From Kiritimatiellia bacterium (GTDB taxonomy: Bacteria; Verrucomicrobiota; Kiritimatiellia; UBA8416; JADHWI01), in the NCBI GenBank assembly GCA_030744755.1, contig JASLPY010000001.1, forward strand, positions 184,157 through 248,156: 64,000 bases of DNA. The letters run 5' to 3'. Position 1 is the first letter of the stretch. Each line of letters opens with the position of its first letter. Position numbers and translations under genes: made by a program. Shown piece after piece: positions 16,741 to 25,341 of the stretch. The notes under the pieces were generated by a model. That model saw only the letters and a program-made list of their open reading frames with translations, made no database searches and was not told the DNA's origin.

Positions 16741-17814
16741 TCAGTCCTGCTCGCGCCATCTCTTAATTTTCAAATCCTTGTTCTTACCATCAAAAGCCGC
16801 TATGCACCAGACTTCACGTTGAACTCCGCCAAATTCTCCAACGGAACTCACCCTGTATATCGAGGAATCGGTCTCAACGTTTTTGCTGAGGGATGCATCA
16901 AGATCGGGTATGCGCGCAAAGAGGTCGCCGGCACTCTCGTAGTAATTGTCTTCCTCCTCCCCGTCCGCATCGATCCACCCTTCCCTATCCTGAATTATCG
17001 CGCCTGCAATAAGTTCATCGACACCATACAAAGTCATCAGCACCCTTGACGAAGCGGCATTGACGTTGACCTTTCCGCTTCCGTACGTGGTCAGAAGATC
17101 GCCAATGCCCGAAACGGGAATTCCTTCCTCGTCGCGTTCATTCAGCTTCAGCGTACCCCCGTTGAGTATGGTCCGGGTAAATCCTTTTATGAGCAGCAGT
17201 TCTTCGACGGTGTCAAGCGGTCCGTTCTTGGCCATATACGGAGGCTCCAAAGTCTCATAGTGATCCTCGGTTTCTCCACCGTCAAAACGGGCCTCGTCAT
17301 CCTTGTCTGTCCAATCCAGGAAGCTCTCTATCAGCTCCGACCACATATCCTCGGGAATACCTCCTACTTCAAGAATACGTTCGAGATTCTCTTCGATTTC
17401 CGTATCGTTACTCCCGAGGCTGTTGATATTGCGTCTTGCAGGCTCGGGAATGATATTAAGAGTCACTGTTCCTCCCGCAAGTTCCTCCTTAAGATCCCTT
17501 ACGACACCGTTCTTGAGATCCTTGGCGTTGCCCAGCCAGCGATCGTCTTCATCCTCATCGTCCTCGGACACGTCTCTGCTCTTGGCCATCAGCATCCTGG
17601 CGATTTCGAGGCCCGACTTGGAAAGGCTCTCTGCTTTCGCGCGTTTCCGGTAGTACGAGACAATGCGAGTTTCGATATGGGCGTCGAAAGAAAAGGACGC
17701 GATCAGGATCGACATAATCCCGATTACCCATAACACAACTATCAAGGCCGACCCGCCCGCAGCTCCTCCGGAGCCCGGATCAAACCTGTAACGGAACTGG
17801 ATCAGCCTTTTCAC
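16741..17814 (-). CDS. gspK: Type II secretion minor pseudopilin GspK
   Basis: A 357-residue protein with a type IV pilin-like N-terminus (GGSALIVVLWVIGIMSILIASFSF), which lacks the usual Glu5 as GspK proteins do, followed by IETRIVSYYRKRAKAESLSKSGLEIARMLM. The globular part contains the large alpha-domain insert typical of GspK, with helix-hairpin segments (LILDTVEELLLIKGFT-like, GKVNVNAASSRVLMTLYGVDELIAGAIIQDREG). GspK caps the pseudopilus tip with GspI and GspJ. It starts with GTG overlapping the gspJ stop (GTGA). The acidic loop DVSEDDEDEDDRW may bind calcium. Confidence 0.92.
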   Translation of the reverse strand: MKRLIQFRYRFDPGSGGAAGGSALIVVLWVIGIMSILIASFSFDAHIETRIVSYYRKRAKAESLSKSGLEIARMLMAKSRDVSEDDEDEDDRWLGNAKDLKNGVVRDLKEELAGGTVTLNIIPEPARRNINSLGSNDTEIEENLERILEVGGIPEDMWSELIESFLDWTDKDDEARFDGGETEDHYETLEPPYMAKNGPLDTVEELLLIKGFTRTILNGGTLKLNERDEEGIPVSGIGDLLTTYGSGKVNVNAASSRVLMTLYGVDELIAGAIIQDREGWIDADGEEEDNYYESAGDLFARIPDLDASLSKNVETDSSIYRVSSVGEFGGVQREVWCIAAFDGKNKDLKIKRWREQD

Positions 17815-18665
17815 TTCTGCGTCCCCCCGCTGCCGGAATCAGTACTTTCAGAGCTTTCAGAACTGTCGGAGCCTCCGGAATCCCCGGAACTTTCGTCACT
17901 TTCATCTTCGCCACCGCTCACGGAACTGGTATCTGTCCACGGGTCGGACAGGTAGGCTACCGGGATCTCAACTATCCTGCTCAGCTCAACTGGATTTCCG
18001 TCCCTCTCTATCGGCTCCAGGTACAACGTTATCTCCACTGCCAGCGGCAGGTCGTTGGTAAAGTCCCATTCGTCCTGCCACTCGATGTCACCATCCTCGT
18101 CAACATCTTCTTCCATTATAGTTCTGCAGTTGAAGCCCCTTACCTGGCGCGACAGGAATACTGGTTCGACATCCTCGTCGGGATCGAAGTCCTCTGGCTG
18201 TCCGTCGAGCCGCCATGCTTTCACGGCTGCCATCGGCTCACCGTCTTCATTCTCATCGACGAAGAAGTCCACGCGATGCGGCGTGCCCGCAAAAGGGCAA
18301 TCTTTGCCAACCAGCGCGCTCCCGAGTTTGACCCAGCTTATTACGTCGCTTGAACTGCCACCGCTGCCATCGTCGTCCAGAATGAAACCGTATCCCGTGG
18401 ACTTGCCTCCTGTCTCCGGGAAATACGTTGATCTCAGCGCCATTGCCAGTTGTTCAATTACGAAATCACCGTGATGAAGGTGCTCCACCAGCGCCTGGCC
18501 CCGGCGCCACCCGGTAACGACCGTTGAGAAAGTAAAGTACGTTACGGCACTGACCACGGACAGAATGGCAACCGCAAGGAGCACCTCGAACAGCGTGAAA
18601 CCACGCTGCCTTTCTCCGCGGCATCGACCCGCATCTGACCCTGCCATTTGCATTTCCATGTTCAC
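17811..18665 (-). CDS. gspJ: Type II secretion minor pseudopilin GspJ
   Basis: Carries a class III prepilin signal, RQRGFTLFEVLLAVAILSVV, with cleavage after Gly and Glu at position 5. It is followed by a WRRGQALVEHLHHGDFVIEQLAMALRS helix and the beta-rich domain of GspJ. The C-terminus is a Ser/Gly/Glu-rich low-complexity tail of about 40 residues, unusual for the family. The frame opens with GTG overlapping the gspI stop; ATG codons at 18659, 18653 and 18647 are alternatives. GspJ forms the tip complex with GspI and GspK. Confidence 0.9.
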   Translation of the reverse strand: MNMEMQMAGSDAGRCRGERQRGFTLFEVLLAVAILSVVSAVTYFTFSTVVTGWRRGQALVEHLHHGDFVIEQLAMALRSTYFPETGGKSTGYGFILDDDGSGGSSSDVISWVKLGSALVGKDCPFAGTPHRVDFFVDENEDGEPMAAVKAWRLDGQPEDFDPDEDVEPVFLSRQVRGFNCRTIMEEDVDEDGDIEWQDEWDFTNDLPLAVEITLYLEPIERDGNPVELSRIVEIPVAYLSDPWTDTSSVSGGEDESDESSGDSGGSDSSESSESTDSGSGGTQK

Positions 18666-19084
18666 TCTTCGTCTTCATCCACCTGGAAGACATACTCCAC
18701 GATTTCCGTCATTCTCTCGCGCCCGTTGCGCTCCCACACCACCCTGGTCCGGACAACGAAGAGCTCGTCTTCATCGTCGTCCTCCTCGATATCGCGGATA
18801 AATGTATAGCCGTCGTAATCTTCACCCGATACAGCCTGCTCCTCAATATCCTCGGCAAACATGAATGGATGTTCGAGCTGCCCCACGCTCATTACCCACT
18901 GGGCCTGCTGGTATTCCTTGGATTGCCTCATGACGGCGAGACACCTTGATGCCCCCGTCAGCAGTACGGACATGCCTGCGCCCAGAATCACGACGGCAAG
19001 CATGACCTCTATGAGCGTCATGCCCACCCGCCCTTGTATCTTATGTGCAGTTCTGTTCATCGGGTTCTTCATCCCCGTTTGCAT
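18662..19084 (-). CDS. gspI: Type II secretion minor pseudopilin GspI
   Basis: The 140-residue product has a prepilin peptidase site, QGRVGMTLIEVMLAVVILGA, with Glu at position 5 of the mature protein, and the GspI-like continuation MSVLLTGASRCLAVMRQSKEYQQAQWVMSVGQL. Its short length and place between gspH and gspJ fit GspI, which starts tip assembly. The acidic C-terminus (IEEDDDEDELFVV, VDEDEE) is unusual. Start is uncertain: ATG at 19084, 19072 or 19060 give leader peptides of different length. Confidence 0.85.
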   Translation of the reverse strand: MQTGMKNPMNRTAHKIQGRVGMTLIEVMLAVVILGAGMSVLLTGASRCLAVMRQSKEYQQAQWVMSVGQLEHPFMFAEDIEEQAVSGEDYDGYTFIRDIEEDDDEDELFVVRTRVVWERNGRERMTEIVEYVFQVDEDEE

Positions 19085-19101
19085 CGAAACAAGATCATGA
19101 T

Positions 19102-19704
19102 CTAATCACGCGTAGTTTGCGCGGATGACAGTGCATCCACTTCGATAGTCACTCTCTCGCCGAACGTGTCTGTAATCTGCACTTCGTATGGATCACATCT
19201 CCCGTTATTGCGGTACAGGATCTTGCAGGTGCCTTCCGTGAGAAACTGATCACCGCCAAGATTGACGTGGTCGATCACCACACCGTCAAGTTTCCGGACC
19301 AGCTCCGCCTCGCCAGTTGCTGTCACCTGCGCAGGCTCGGATTCCTCGCCCAGTACACCTGACCCCATCTCGGCCAGGTAAGCCACGTTTTCAGCTTCTA
19401 ATGATTCAGCCTCTTCCTCATCCTCGTGGGGTTTCCTGACCACCGCAGGCTGTATCGTGATACGGCCCTCCCCAATCTCCATGACAAGCACCATCTCGAC
19501 CTGCTTGAGCAGCGCCATGCTCCTTGCATACCTGCCCGCTGAAACGATCGCCCTGGTACCGGCCCTGAGCCTGTTGCCCCGCATAGACCTGACGAACATC
19601 GGAGCGGTTACGGCCGCCAGTACGCCGAAAATGGCCAGAACCATGAGTATCTCTATGAGAGTGAACCCATCTCGTATGCTGGTACTGTGCGATCGCGATC
19701 TCAT
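19102..19704 (-). CDS. gspH: Type II secretion minor pseudopilin GspH
   Basis: From ATG 19704 the protein has 200 residues with the prepilin motif RDGFTLIEILMVLAIFGVLA (Glu5 present), then the GspH-type segment LRAGTRAIVSAGRYARSMALLKQVEMVLVMEI. The middle holds a 50-residue acidic insert (HEDEEEAESLEAENV). GspH sits below the GspI-J-K tip. The longer open frame runs back into gspG and is not needed: ATG 19704 lies eight bases after the gspG stop and begins the basic leader MRSRSHST. Confidence 0.88.
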   Translation of the reverse strand: MRSRSHSTSIRDGFTLIEILMVLAIFGVLAAVTAPMFVRSMRGNRLRAGTRAIVSAGRYARSMALLKQVEMVLVMEIGEGRITIQPAVVRKPHEDEEEAESLEAENVAYLAEMGSGVLGEESEPAQVTATGEAELVRKLDGVVIDHVNLGGDQFLTEGTCKILYRNNGRCDPYEVQITDTFGERVTIEVDALSSAQTTRD

Positions 19705-19712
19705 TGCGCTGC

Positions 19713-20117
19713 CTAGAACTCGAAACTTGTTATTGAGGCACCCTTTCCTGGAGGACCCGGTGAAGTAACCTTGTACGTGTTGCCGGACTGTGTGAACTGG
19801 AAAGGCTGTCCCCACGGATCAACCGGCACACCGCCACGAATGTAGGGGCCGTTCCAGTTCTGCTCGCCAGAACTTGAAATCAGGGCCTGCAGTGAAGGCG
19901 GATACCTGCCGTTATCCACCTCGTACATGTCTATTGCCGTACAGATTCCCTGGATACTCGTCCGGCATGCCTTGATCATGGCGGCTTCCTGCTTGCCGCC
20001 GAAGTTAACCACTACCACGCCGGCAAGAATGCCGAGTATCGCCACCACGAGCAGCACTTCAATAAGCGTGAACCCGCTTTGTCGTGGAACTCGCTTCATA
20101 ATCCTTCTCAATCTCAT
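19713..20117 (-). CDS. gspG: Type II secretion major pseudopilin GspG
   Basis: A 134-residue typical GspG: leader MRLRRIMKRVPRQSG, cleavage before FTLIEVLLVVAILGILAGVVV with Glu5, then the calcium-site and C-terminal signature NGRYPPSLQALI ... WNGPYIRGGVPVDPWGQPFQF. It forms the pseudopilus shaft. The ribosome site AAAGGAGGT six bases before the ATG is the strongest in the operon, fitting the need for high expression of the major subunit. Confidence 0.97.
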   Translation of the reverse strand: MRLRRIMKRVPRQSGFTLIEVLLVVAILGILAGVVVVNFGGKQEAAMIKACRTSIQGICTAIDMYEVDNGRYPPSLQALISSSGEQNWNGPYIRGGVPVDPWGQPFQFTQSGNTYKVTSPGPPGKGASITSFEF

Positions 20118-20190
20118 CTCACACCTCCTTTACTCATTGCTTCTTCTTAGAACAACAAACTGCCCAAACTACCTCTCCATTCCATATTCC

Positions 20191-21420
20191 CTACACGTCC
20201 AACCCGTTGGTCAAATTGAACACCGCCATAAGAATACTTACCGCAACAAACCCAACCATCACGGCGACAAACACAATGAGAATCGGCTCAAGGGCCGTGG
20301 TGAAGATTTTCACGTTCCGGTCAAGTTCGTTCTCGTAACGCCGCGCTATGTGCGTCAGTGCTCCGGTCATATCACCGGTCTGCTCGCCAATCGCCAGCAT
20401 GTCGGTCATCATTACAGGCAGGACCTTTCCGGCGGCAAGAGGACCGGAAATCGTGGTTCCGTCAGTGACACGATCGCGGGCCTTCGACAATTCCCGTCCG
20501 ATAACAACATTGCCAACCGTCTGCTCCACGATCTGAAGAGCCCTTAGAACCGGCACACCGTTCGCCAGCAATGTCCCCAGGGTCCTCGCAAAGTTGGAGT
20601 AGATCCCGGAAGCCACTACCCCGCGGATGAGCGGCATCTTGAGTATGAACCCGTGCCACCACAACCGCCCCTGTTTAGTCTTAACGGCACGGTTCGCCAT
20701 GATGAATCCTATGATTATACCTATCAGCAGGAATACACCGTATCTCGCCAGCCACTGGCTGGAGCCGATGAGAATCTGGGTGGGCAGTGGTAAGGCCTGG
20801 TCCATCTGCTCGAAGATGATGCTGAACTTCGGAACAACAACGACCATGGAGAAGATCAACGTAAGGACACCGAGGGAGAGCACTATGGCCGGATAGACAA
20901 GCGCCATAACCACTTTCTCCTTCGTTTCCTGTATCCGCTCGTAGTGAGCTACAAGCCGGCGCAGCACCTCGGAAAGAGCTCCGCTGGCTTCACCTGCCCG
21001 TATCATGTTGATGTAGAGCCCCGAGAAAGTTGCCGTGTGCTGCTCCATGGAATCGGACAGGCTCGATCCGCGAATGATTTCGTCACGAACAGATGCGATT
21101 ATCTTGTCATTTGCCTTGCCGGTCTTCCGATTTGCCAGGCAGTTCAGAGCGTTCCCCAGCGTCATTCCCGATGCCAACAGATCGCTCAGCTCCGTCGTGA
21201 ACGTAAGTACGTCACGAGTTCCCATTCTTTCCTTACCCAGTCTCCAACTGAACCGCTGTCCCTTTGAAGCAGATTTGTCCGCACCGCTTTCCACAACGGA
21301 AACGGGAACCAGCCCCTGGGACTCCATCTGCCGCAAAGCTGCCCGGCGGTCGGGCGCTTCCAGCGACCCTTCCTTCCTCTCACCCTTTCGACTTCTGGCC
21401 TTGTAATCAAAAACCGGCAT
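20191..21420 (-). CDS. gspF: Type II secretion inner-membrane platform protein GspF
   Basis: The 409-residue protein has two GspF repeats (about 70-195 and 270-400), each followed by membrane helices: FTTELSDLLASGMTLGNALNCL and FARTLGTLLANGVPVLRALQIV are the repeat openings, and VVVPKFSIIFEQMDQALPLPTQIL the family signature. N-terminus MPVFDYKARSRKGERKEGSLEA is as in other GspF. It is the platform contacting GspE. ATG 21420 is preferred over a TTG at 21438. It starts about 28 bases after the gspE stop. Confidence 0.96.
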   Translation of the reverse strand: MPVFDYKARSRKGERKEGSLEAPDRRAALRQMESQGLVPVSVVESGADKSASKGQRFSWRLGKERMGTRDVLTFTTELSDLLASGMTLGNALNCLANRKTGKANDKIIASVRDEIIRGSSLSDSMEQHTATFSGLYINMIRAGEASGALSEVLRRLVAHYERIQETKEKVVMALVYPAIVLSLGVLTLIFSMVVVVPKFSIIFEQMDQALPLPTQILIGSSQWLARYGVFLLIGIIIGFIMANRAVKTKQGRLWWHGFILKMPLIRGVVASGIYSNFARTLGTLLANGVPVLRALQIVEQTVGNVVIGRELSKARDRVTDGTTISGPLAAGKVLPVMMTDMLAIGEQTGDMTGALTHIARRYENELDRNVKIFTTALEPILIVFVAVMVGFVAVSILMAVFNLTNGLDV

Positions 21421-21447
21421 CGGCTTACCCTCGCCCAACCTGTAGTA

Positions 21448-23151
21448 TTATTCCTTTTCCTCTGTAACCCTGATGACCTCGTCCACCGTCGTTACACCTT
21501 CCAGAACCTTGATCCAACCATCGTCCCGTAGAACACGCATTCCCTCGGAGACTGCCTGCTGCCGAAGCTCGCTCATCGAGTGCCTGGCGATCACCAGGGA
21601 GCGCACCTCCTCGGAAACCCGCAAGACCTCGAATATGCCGGTACGTCCCTTGAAGCCCGTCTTCCGGCATGAATCACATCCCTGGGTTCCCCAGATCGAC
21701 CCGGTTGCCAGATCTTCGAGGGGAAACCCGATTCCCCGGAGAAAGTCGTGATCCTGCTCGATTTCCTTCCGGCACGTGGGACACAGGCGCCTGACGAGTC
21801 GCTGTGCCACAACGGCCTCGACGGCCGATGCGGCCAGGTACGGCTCAACACCCATGTCGAGAAGCCTCGTGAAAGCTCCGGCGGCATCGTTCGTATGCAG
21901 CGTGCTGAAAACAAGGTGGCCCGTGAGCGATGCCTGTATCGCGATCTCTGCCGTTTCGGCATCTCGGATTTCACCGACCATGATGATGTCCGGATCCTGG
22001 CGCAGAAATGACCTCAGAGCTTTCGCGAAAGTCAACCCGATATCGGGACGTACCAGAACCTGGTTTATCCCGCCCATCTCGTATTCGATGGGATCCTCGG
22101 CAGTCATGATGCGCTGGTCTATCGTGTTGATCTCGTAGAGATACGCATAGAGCGATGTCGATTTTCCCGATCCGGTAGGTCCGGTAACCAGGATTATGCC
22201 GTTCGGGCGCTGAATGATCTTACCAATCAAAGACGAATCCCGGTCATTCATGCCCAGCTCTTTGAGCCCGATGAACTCACCGCTTCTCTGCAGCAGACGA
22301 AGGCTGACGCTCTCCCCGTAAACTGTCGGCATGGTCGAAACACGGATATCGATATCCTGTCCCTGCACACGCAGTCCGATGCGGCCATCCATGGGGAGGC
22401 GTTTCTCGGCTATGTCCATGTTGGCCATGACCTTGATTCGCGAGATGATGGCCGCCTGGAACCTGATCAACTGTGACGGCACGGGGGTCTGATGCAAGAC
22501 ACCATCAATCCGGTAACGGATACGAAGGGCGTCTTCCATTGGCTCGAGATGAATGTCCGTTGCGCCCTGCTGGCAAGCTTCCCAGATTATCTGGTTCACG
22601 AATTTTACGATCGATGCCTCTTGATCTATTTCGCCCAGATTGGATTTACCGAAACTCACCTCGGGTTCCACTTCGAAACGGTCATCGGCCATCATACGGT
22701 CTACGGTGTCGGCGCCAACACCGTAGAACGTCTTCACGGCCTTGCCGATGTCAGCCGAAGTACTCAGGGCAAAACGAACCCGGCCTCCGGCGGCGACCCT
22801 GAGAGCATCCAGCAATCCTGCATCCAGCGGATCGTTGCAGGCAACGACAAGCGCGCCCTTGTCGACCTGTACCGGGATTACGTTGTACTGGAAGACTGCC
22901 TTGGTCGGAATACGCTCGAGCACCTCCTGTTCAATATCCTCCGCGGAAAGCTCTATGAACGGAATATCAAGCGCTTCGGCCAGGGCTTTCAGGAATTCCT
23001 CTTCCCGTGCAAAGCCCTGCTGGGTCACGATCTCCGTAATGCTGCTGTCACTATCACGGACAACATCCAGCAATGCGCCAACCTGCTCATCTTCGAACAG
23101 ACCGGTTTGCCGAAGAATACCTTCAAGATACGTTGCTAAAGTCGAACCCAT
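21448..23151 (-). CDS. gspE: Type II secretion ATPase GspE
   Basis: A 567-residue secretion ATPase with N1E (MGSTLATYLEGIL ... AEALDIPFIEL), N2E and RecA-like domains. Visible motifs are DIHLEP (Asp box start), Walker A GPTGSGKST (about residue 325), RFFLRQDPD-like Asp box (LRSFLRQDPDIIMVGEIRD), Walker B/His box (ASLTGHLVFSTLHTND), and a four-cysteine zinc site (CPTC ... CDSC, spaced by about 45 residues). It powers the pseudopilus through GspF and GspL. It is the first gene of the secretion operon; trmJ ends about 105 bases upstream. Confidence 0.97.
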   Translation of the reverse strand: MGSTLATYLEGILRQTGLFEDEQVGALLDVVRDSDSSITEIVTQQGFAREEEFLKALAEALDIPFIELSAEDIEQEVLERIPTKAVFQYNVIPVQVDKGALVVACNDPLDAGLLDALRVAAGGRVRFALSTSADIGKAVKTFYGVGADTVDRMMADDRFEVEPEVSFGKSNLGEIDQEASIVKFVNQIIWEACQQGATDIHLEPMEDALRIRYRIDGVLHQTPVPSQLIRFQAAIISRIKVMANMDIAEKRLPMDGRIGLRVQGQDIDIRVSTMPTVYGESVSLRLLQRSGEFIGLKELGMNDRDSSLIGKIIQRPNGIILVTGPTGSGKSTSLYAYLYEINTIDQRIMTAEDPIEYEMGGINQVLVRPDIGLTFAKALRSFLRQDPDIIMVGEIRDAETAEIAIQASLTGHLVFSTLHTNDAAGAFTRLLDMGVEPYLAASAVEAVVAQRLVRRLCPTCRKEIEQDHDFLRGIGFPLEDLATGSIWGTQGCDSCRKTGFKGRTGIFEVLRVSEEVRSLVIARHSMSELRQQAVSEGMRVLRDDGWIKVLEGVTTVDEVIRVTEEKE

Positions 23152-23255
23152 GTTCTTTTCCTACTCTGAAGACCTCTAACGCTACAACTCTATGCACTAT
23201 CACATCTTACACCGGCCACCTTCAGGAGCCAATCCGTAAAGCGGCCAACAAAGAA

Positions 23256-24005
23256 TCAATCACTCTCCGCCTTTTCTGCCGCTTCTGCCTTTCCACGGGC
23301 CGCCCAGGACGCCTGTCGTGCCATTCCCATAAGAATGTGCACATCGTCCTCGGTCAACTTGCCCCTGGTCAGAATCCGTCTCAACCCCTGCATCATGTGA
23401 TCAGCCTTATCAAGCTTCATGAAGCCCGTGTCCAATAACGACTGCCGCCACAACCCGAACATTATTTCACGGAGAAATGAAGGCGCTTCCTGCGACTTCT
23501 CCTCGGGAGGTTCATACGTTTCGCTTTCCACGAAGATCTCGTAGCAGCAGATCAGCACCGCCTGGGCCAGGTTGATCGAACTGTATTCGTCTGACGTTGG
23601 AATCTGGATTATCTGGGTGCAGAGCGACAGTTCTTCATTGTCGAGCCCCTTGTCCTCCCTGCCGAAAACCAATGCAACATTGCCTGTCGCGGCAACCCGG
23701 AGCGCCTTGCGTGCCCAATCGCGCGGAGTGCGCGCGTGCTGGCGGTACAGCCCCATGCGGGCCGTTGTCCCCATAACGGCCCTGCAGTCGGCAACCGCTT
23801 CGGCAAGCGAATCCAGTTCGGTGCGCTCGTCCAGGATGTCCGTGGCATGGCAGGCCATCATCCTCGCCTCTTCCATGTTGAGATTCCGAGGCTGCACCAG
23901 TACAAGATCTGTCAGCCCCATGTTGGCCATGGCACGGCAAACAGACCCCACGTTCCCCCCGTAAAGCGGCCCAACCAGAACAACCCGTATATTATCCAGA
24001 TTCAT
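23256..24005 (-). CDS. trmJ: TrmJ-type tRNA 2'-O-methyltransferase (SpoU/TrmH superfamily)
   Basis: The start MNLDNIRVVLVGPLYGGNVGSVCRAMANMG matches TrmJ (M.LQNIRIVLVE..H.GN.GS.ARAM.NMG). SPOUT motif 2 is VALVFGREDKGLDNEELSLC and motif 3 is IPTSDEYSSINLAQAVLICCYE, which form the SAM-binding knot. TrmJ methylates the ribose at position 32 of some tRNAs. The C-terminal extension (about 165-250) is helical, as in TrmJ. ATG 24005 is chosen by family alignment; in-frame ATGs at 24011 and 24017 and a TTG at 24020 lie inside a heptamer repeat. It lies between the sigma-factor genes and gspE on one strand. Confidence 0.88.
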   Translation of the reverse strand: MNLDNIRVVLVGPLYGGNVGSVCRAMANMGLTDLVLVQPRNLNMEEARMMACHATDILDERTELDSLAEAVADCRAVMGTTARMGLYRQHARTPRDWARKALRVAATGNVALVFGREDKGLDNEELSLCTQIIQIPTSDEYSSINLAQAVLICCYEIFVESETYEPPEEKSQEAPSFLREIMFGLWRQSLLDTGFMKLDKADHMMQGLRRILTRGKLTEDDVHILMGMARQASWAARGKAEAAEKAESD

Positions 24006-24014
24006 ACCCATACC

Positions 24015-24056
24015 CATCAACCATCAACCATCAACCATTCCCCATTCCCCATCACC
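24015..24056. repeat. Heptanucleotide tandem repeat at the trmJ start
   Basis: About six 7-bp units (CATCAAC three times, then CATTCCC twice and CATCACC) run from the end of the upstream gene to the trmJ start region. A related array lies at 26050-26080. Confidence 0.7.
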
Positions 24057-24723
24057 ATTCCAGACCTTCTCTTTCACCGGTGATCTGCAGCATTCGGCTC
24101 GACACAATAGCGTTCTTAACGCTCGCTCGTCTATCGATCAATGCCTGCAGGTCCGATAACTGCGCCTGCATTCGCTTCACGTCAAGCCTCATGAGCGCCT
24201 GCTTGTTCTCAAATGCCTTCGTAAGAAGCGACTCCAATTCCTTGACCTTCACCTCCCGTTCCGGCGGCTTGCTAACCAGGCATTCCTCCGCAAGCAATGT
24301 CGCGCGGCGCTCAAGTCTCAGTTGATTGAGCCTCAACTCAAAAAGCTTGGGATTATCTTCTCGTATCTCGATGAGCTCCTGGGATTCCCGAATCACGCCG
24401 GCCAGAAGTTCAAATGCCCTTTCCATATGCTTTTTCGAGAGCTCTCCGACCTGCCGCATTTCCATGGGGAACTCCTTGTGGACAAAACTCATGAGCTCAT
24501 CGGGATCGACTTCGGGGAAAACCTTCAGCACATTTTCGATGAGCTCATGCGCTCTCAAGGGCGAGGGCGGCATGGGCGGAAACATGTAGTTGCGTTCAGA
24601 TTCCGCGACAGGGGGCGGCGGAACCCTGGTTCCCCGGGGCTCCCCAAGGCTCACTGATGTCCAGCATGCTGCCGCAACCACCCCAAACACAATTACCAGT
24701 CGTATAGCCAGTCGTGCTCTCAT
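24052..24723 (-). CDS. Exported helical protein in ECF sigma operon
   Basis: The 223-residue product has a signal peptide (MRARLAIRLVIVFGVVAAACWTSVSLG), a Pro-rich segment (VPPPPVAES ... FPPMPPSP) and then almost only helix (about 60-215) with heptad-like Leu and Arg/Glu patterns. That is reminiscent of Spy/CpxP-like or DUF periplasmic helical proteins, but the LTxxQ motif of Spy is absent. It lies about 80 bases after the anti-sigma-like gene and is likely co-transcribed, so it may be an extracytoplasmic sensor partner. No firm function. The last codons and stop lie in the heptamer repeat. Confidence 0.7.
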   Translation of the reverse strand: MRARLAIRLVIVFGVVAAACWTSVSLGEPRGTRVPPPPVAESERNYMFPPMPPSPLRAHELIENVLKVFPEVDPDELMSFVHKEFPMEMRQVGELSKKHMERAFELLAGVIRESQELIEIREDNPKLFELRLNQLRLERRATLLAEECLVSKPPEREVKVKELESLLTKAFENKQALMRLDVKRMQAQLSDLQALIDRRASVKNAIVSSRMLQITGEREGLEW

Positions 24724-24806
24724 ATCTAACTCCTCTCACTCTTCCGTAGATCCTCCGCCCCACGCGGGGTGAGTACTCCCCTCTCTCACCGATCCCGGAG
24801 CCTTCT

Positions 24807-25328
24807 TCACGAGCTCCCGGAAGGCGTACTTTCCATCCCCGATCTCGTTAACTTCAATTCCTTTTCGATAGTACGAAGAGATTCACGGATCCTCCGTTCA
24901 AGCAGGTCCATCTTCCCGGATACCCCCGGTCGCTTCGACGAGGCCAGGTATTTTTCATGAAAACGGTCAATGCCACGCCGGAGCTCCGCTTGCAACAGGT
25001 CCACGTTCTTTTCCAATTCCATTGCTTTTGCAGCTACGGAGGGATCGGGAACGTGCTCCTCAAAACCGACGTTTGGATCTGTGGGGAAGTCGATGTTCGA
25101 TACGTAAACAAGCAAGAGGGCGGCGACAGCGGTGGGTATTCCTATTGCGGCAGCCCTGCGAAACAGCAATGCCCACGGCACCTCTTCAGGAGGTGCAGAG
25201 CGTTCCCGTTCAGCCAGGATTCTCCCGACCGCCAGCCTGACATCCCTCTGACTGTCTTCAGACAGATCATGCTGTCGTTGCTCCTCAGCGTCAGCACGAA
25301 GGGCTTCAAGTATTTCTTCTTTTCGCAT
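24807..25328 (-). CDS. Putative anti-sigma factor
   Basis: A 173-residue single-pass protein: an N-terminal helical cytoplasmic part of about 50 residues (MRKEEILEALRADAEEQRQHD ... RDVRLAVGRILAE), a membrane helix (about 60-77, AAAIGIPTAVAALLLVYV) and a periplasmic coiled coil ending RTIEKELKL. No zinc-binding HxxxCxxC motif is visible, so it is not a ZAS-type factor. Topology and its position directly after an ECF sigma gene suggest anti-sigma function. GAGGTG seven bases before ATG 25328 fixes the start, which lies 13 bases after the sigma stop at 25342. Confidence 0.7.
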   Translation of the reverse strand: MRKEEILEALRADAEEQRQHDLSEDSQRDVRLAVGRILAERERSAPPEEVPWALLFRRAAAIGIPTAVAALLLVYVSNIDFPTDPNVGFEEHVPDPSVAAKAMELEKNVDLLQAELRRGIDRFHEKYLASSKRPGVSGKMDLLERRIRESLRTIEKELKLTRSGMESTPSGSS

Positions 25329-25341
25329 CAGGCACCTCGTA

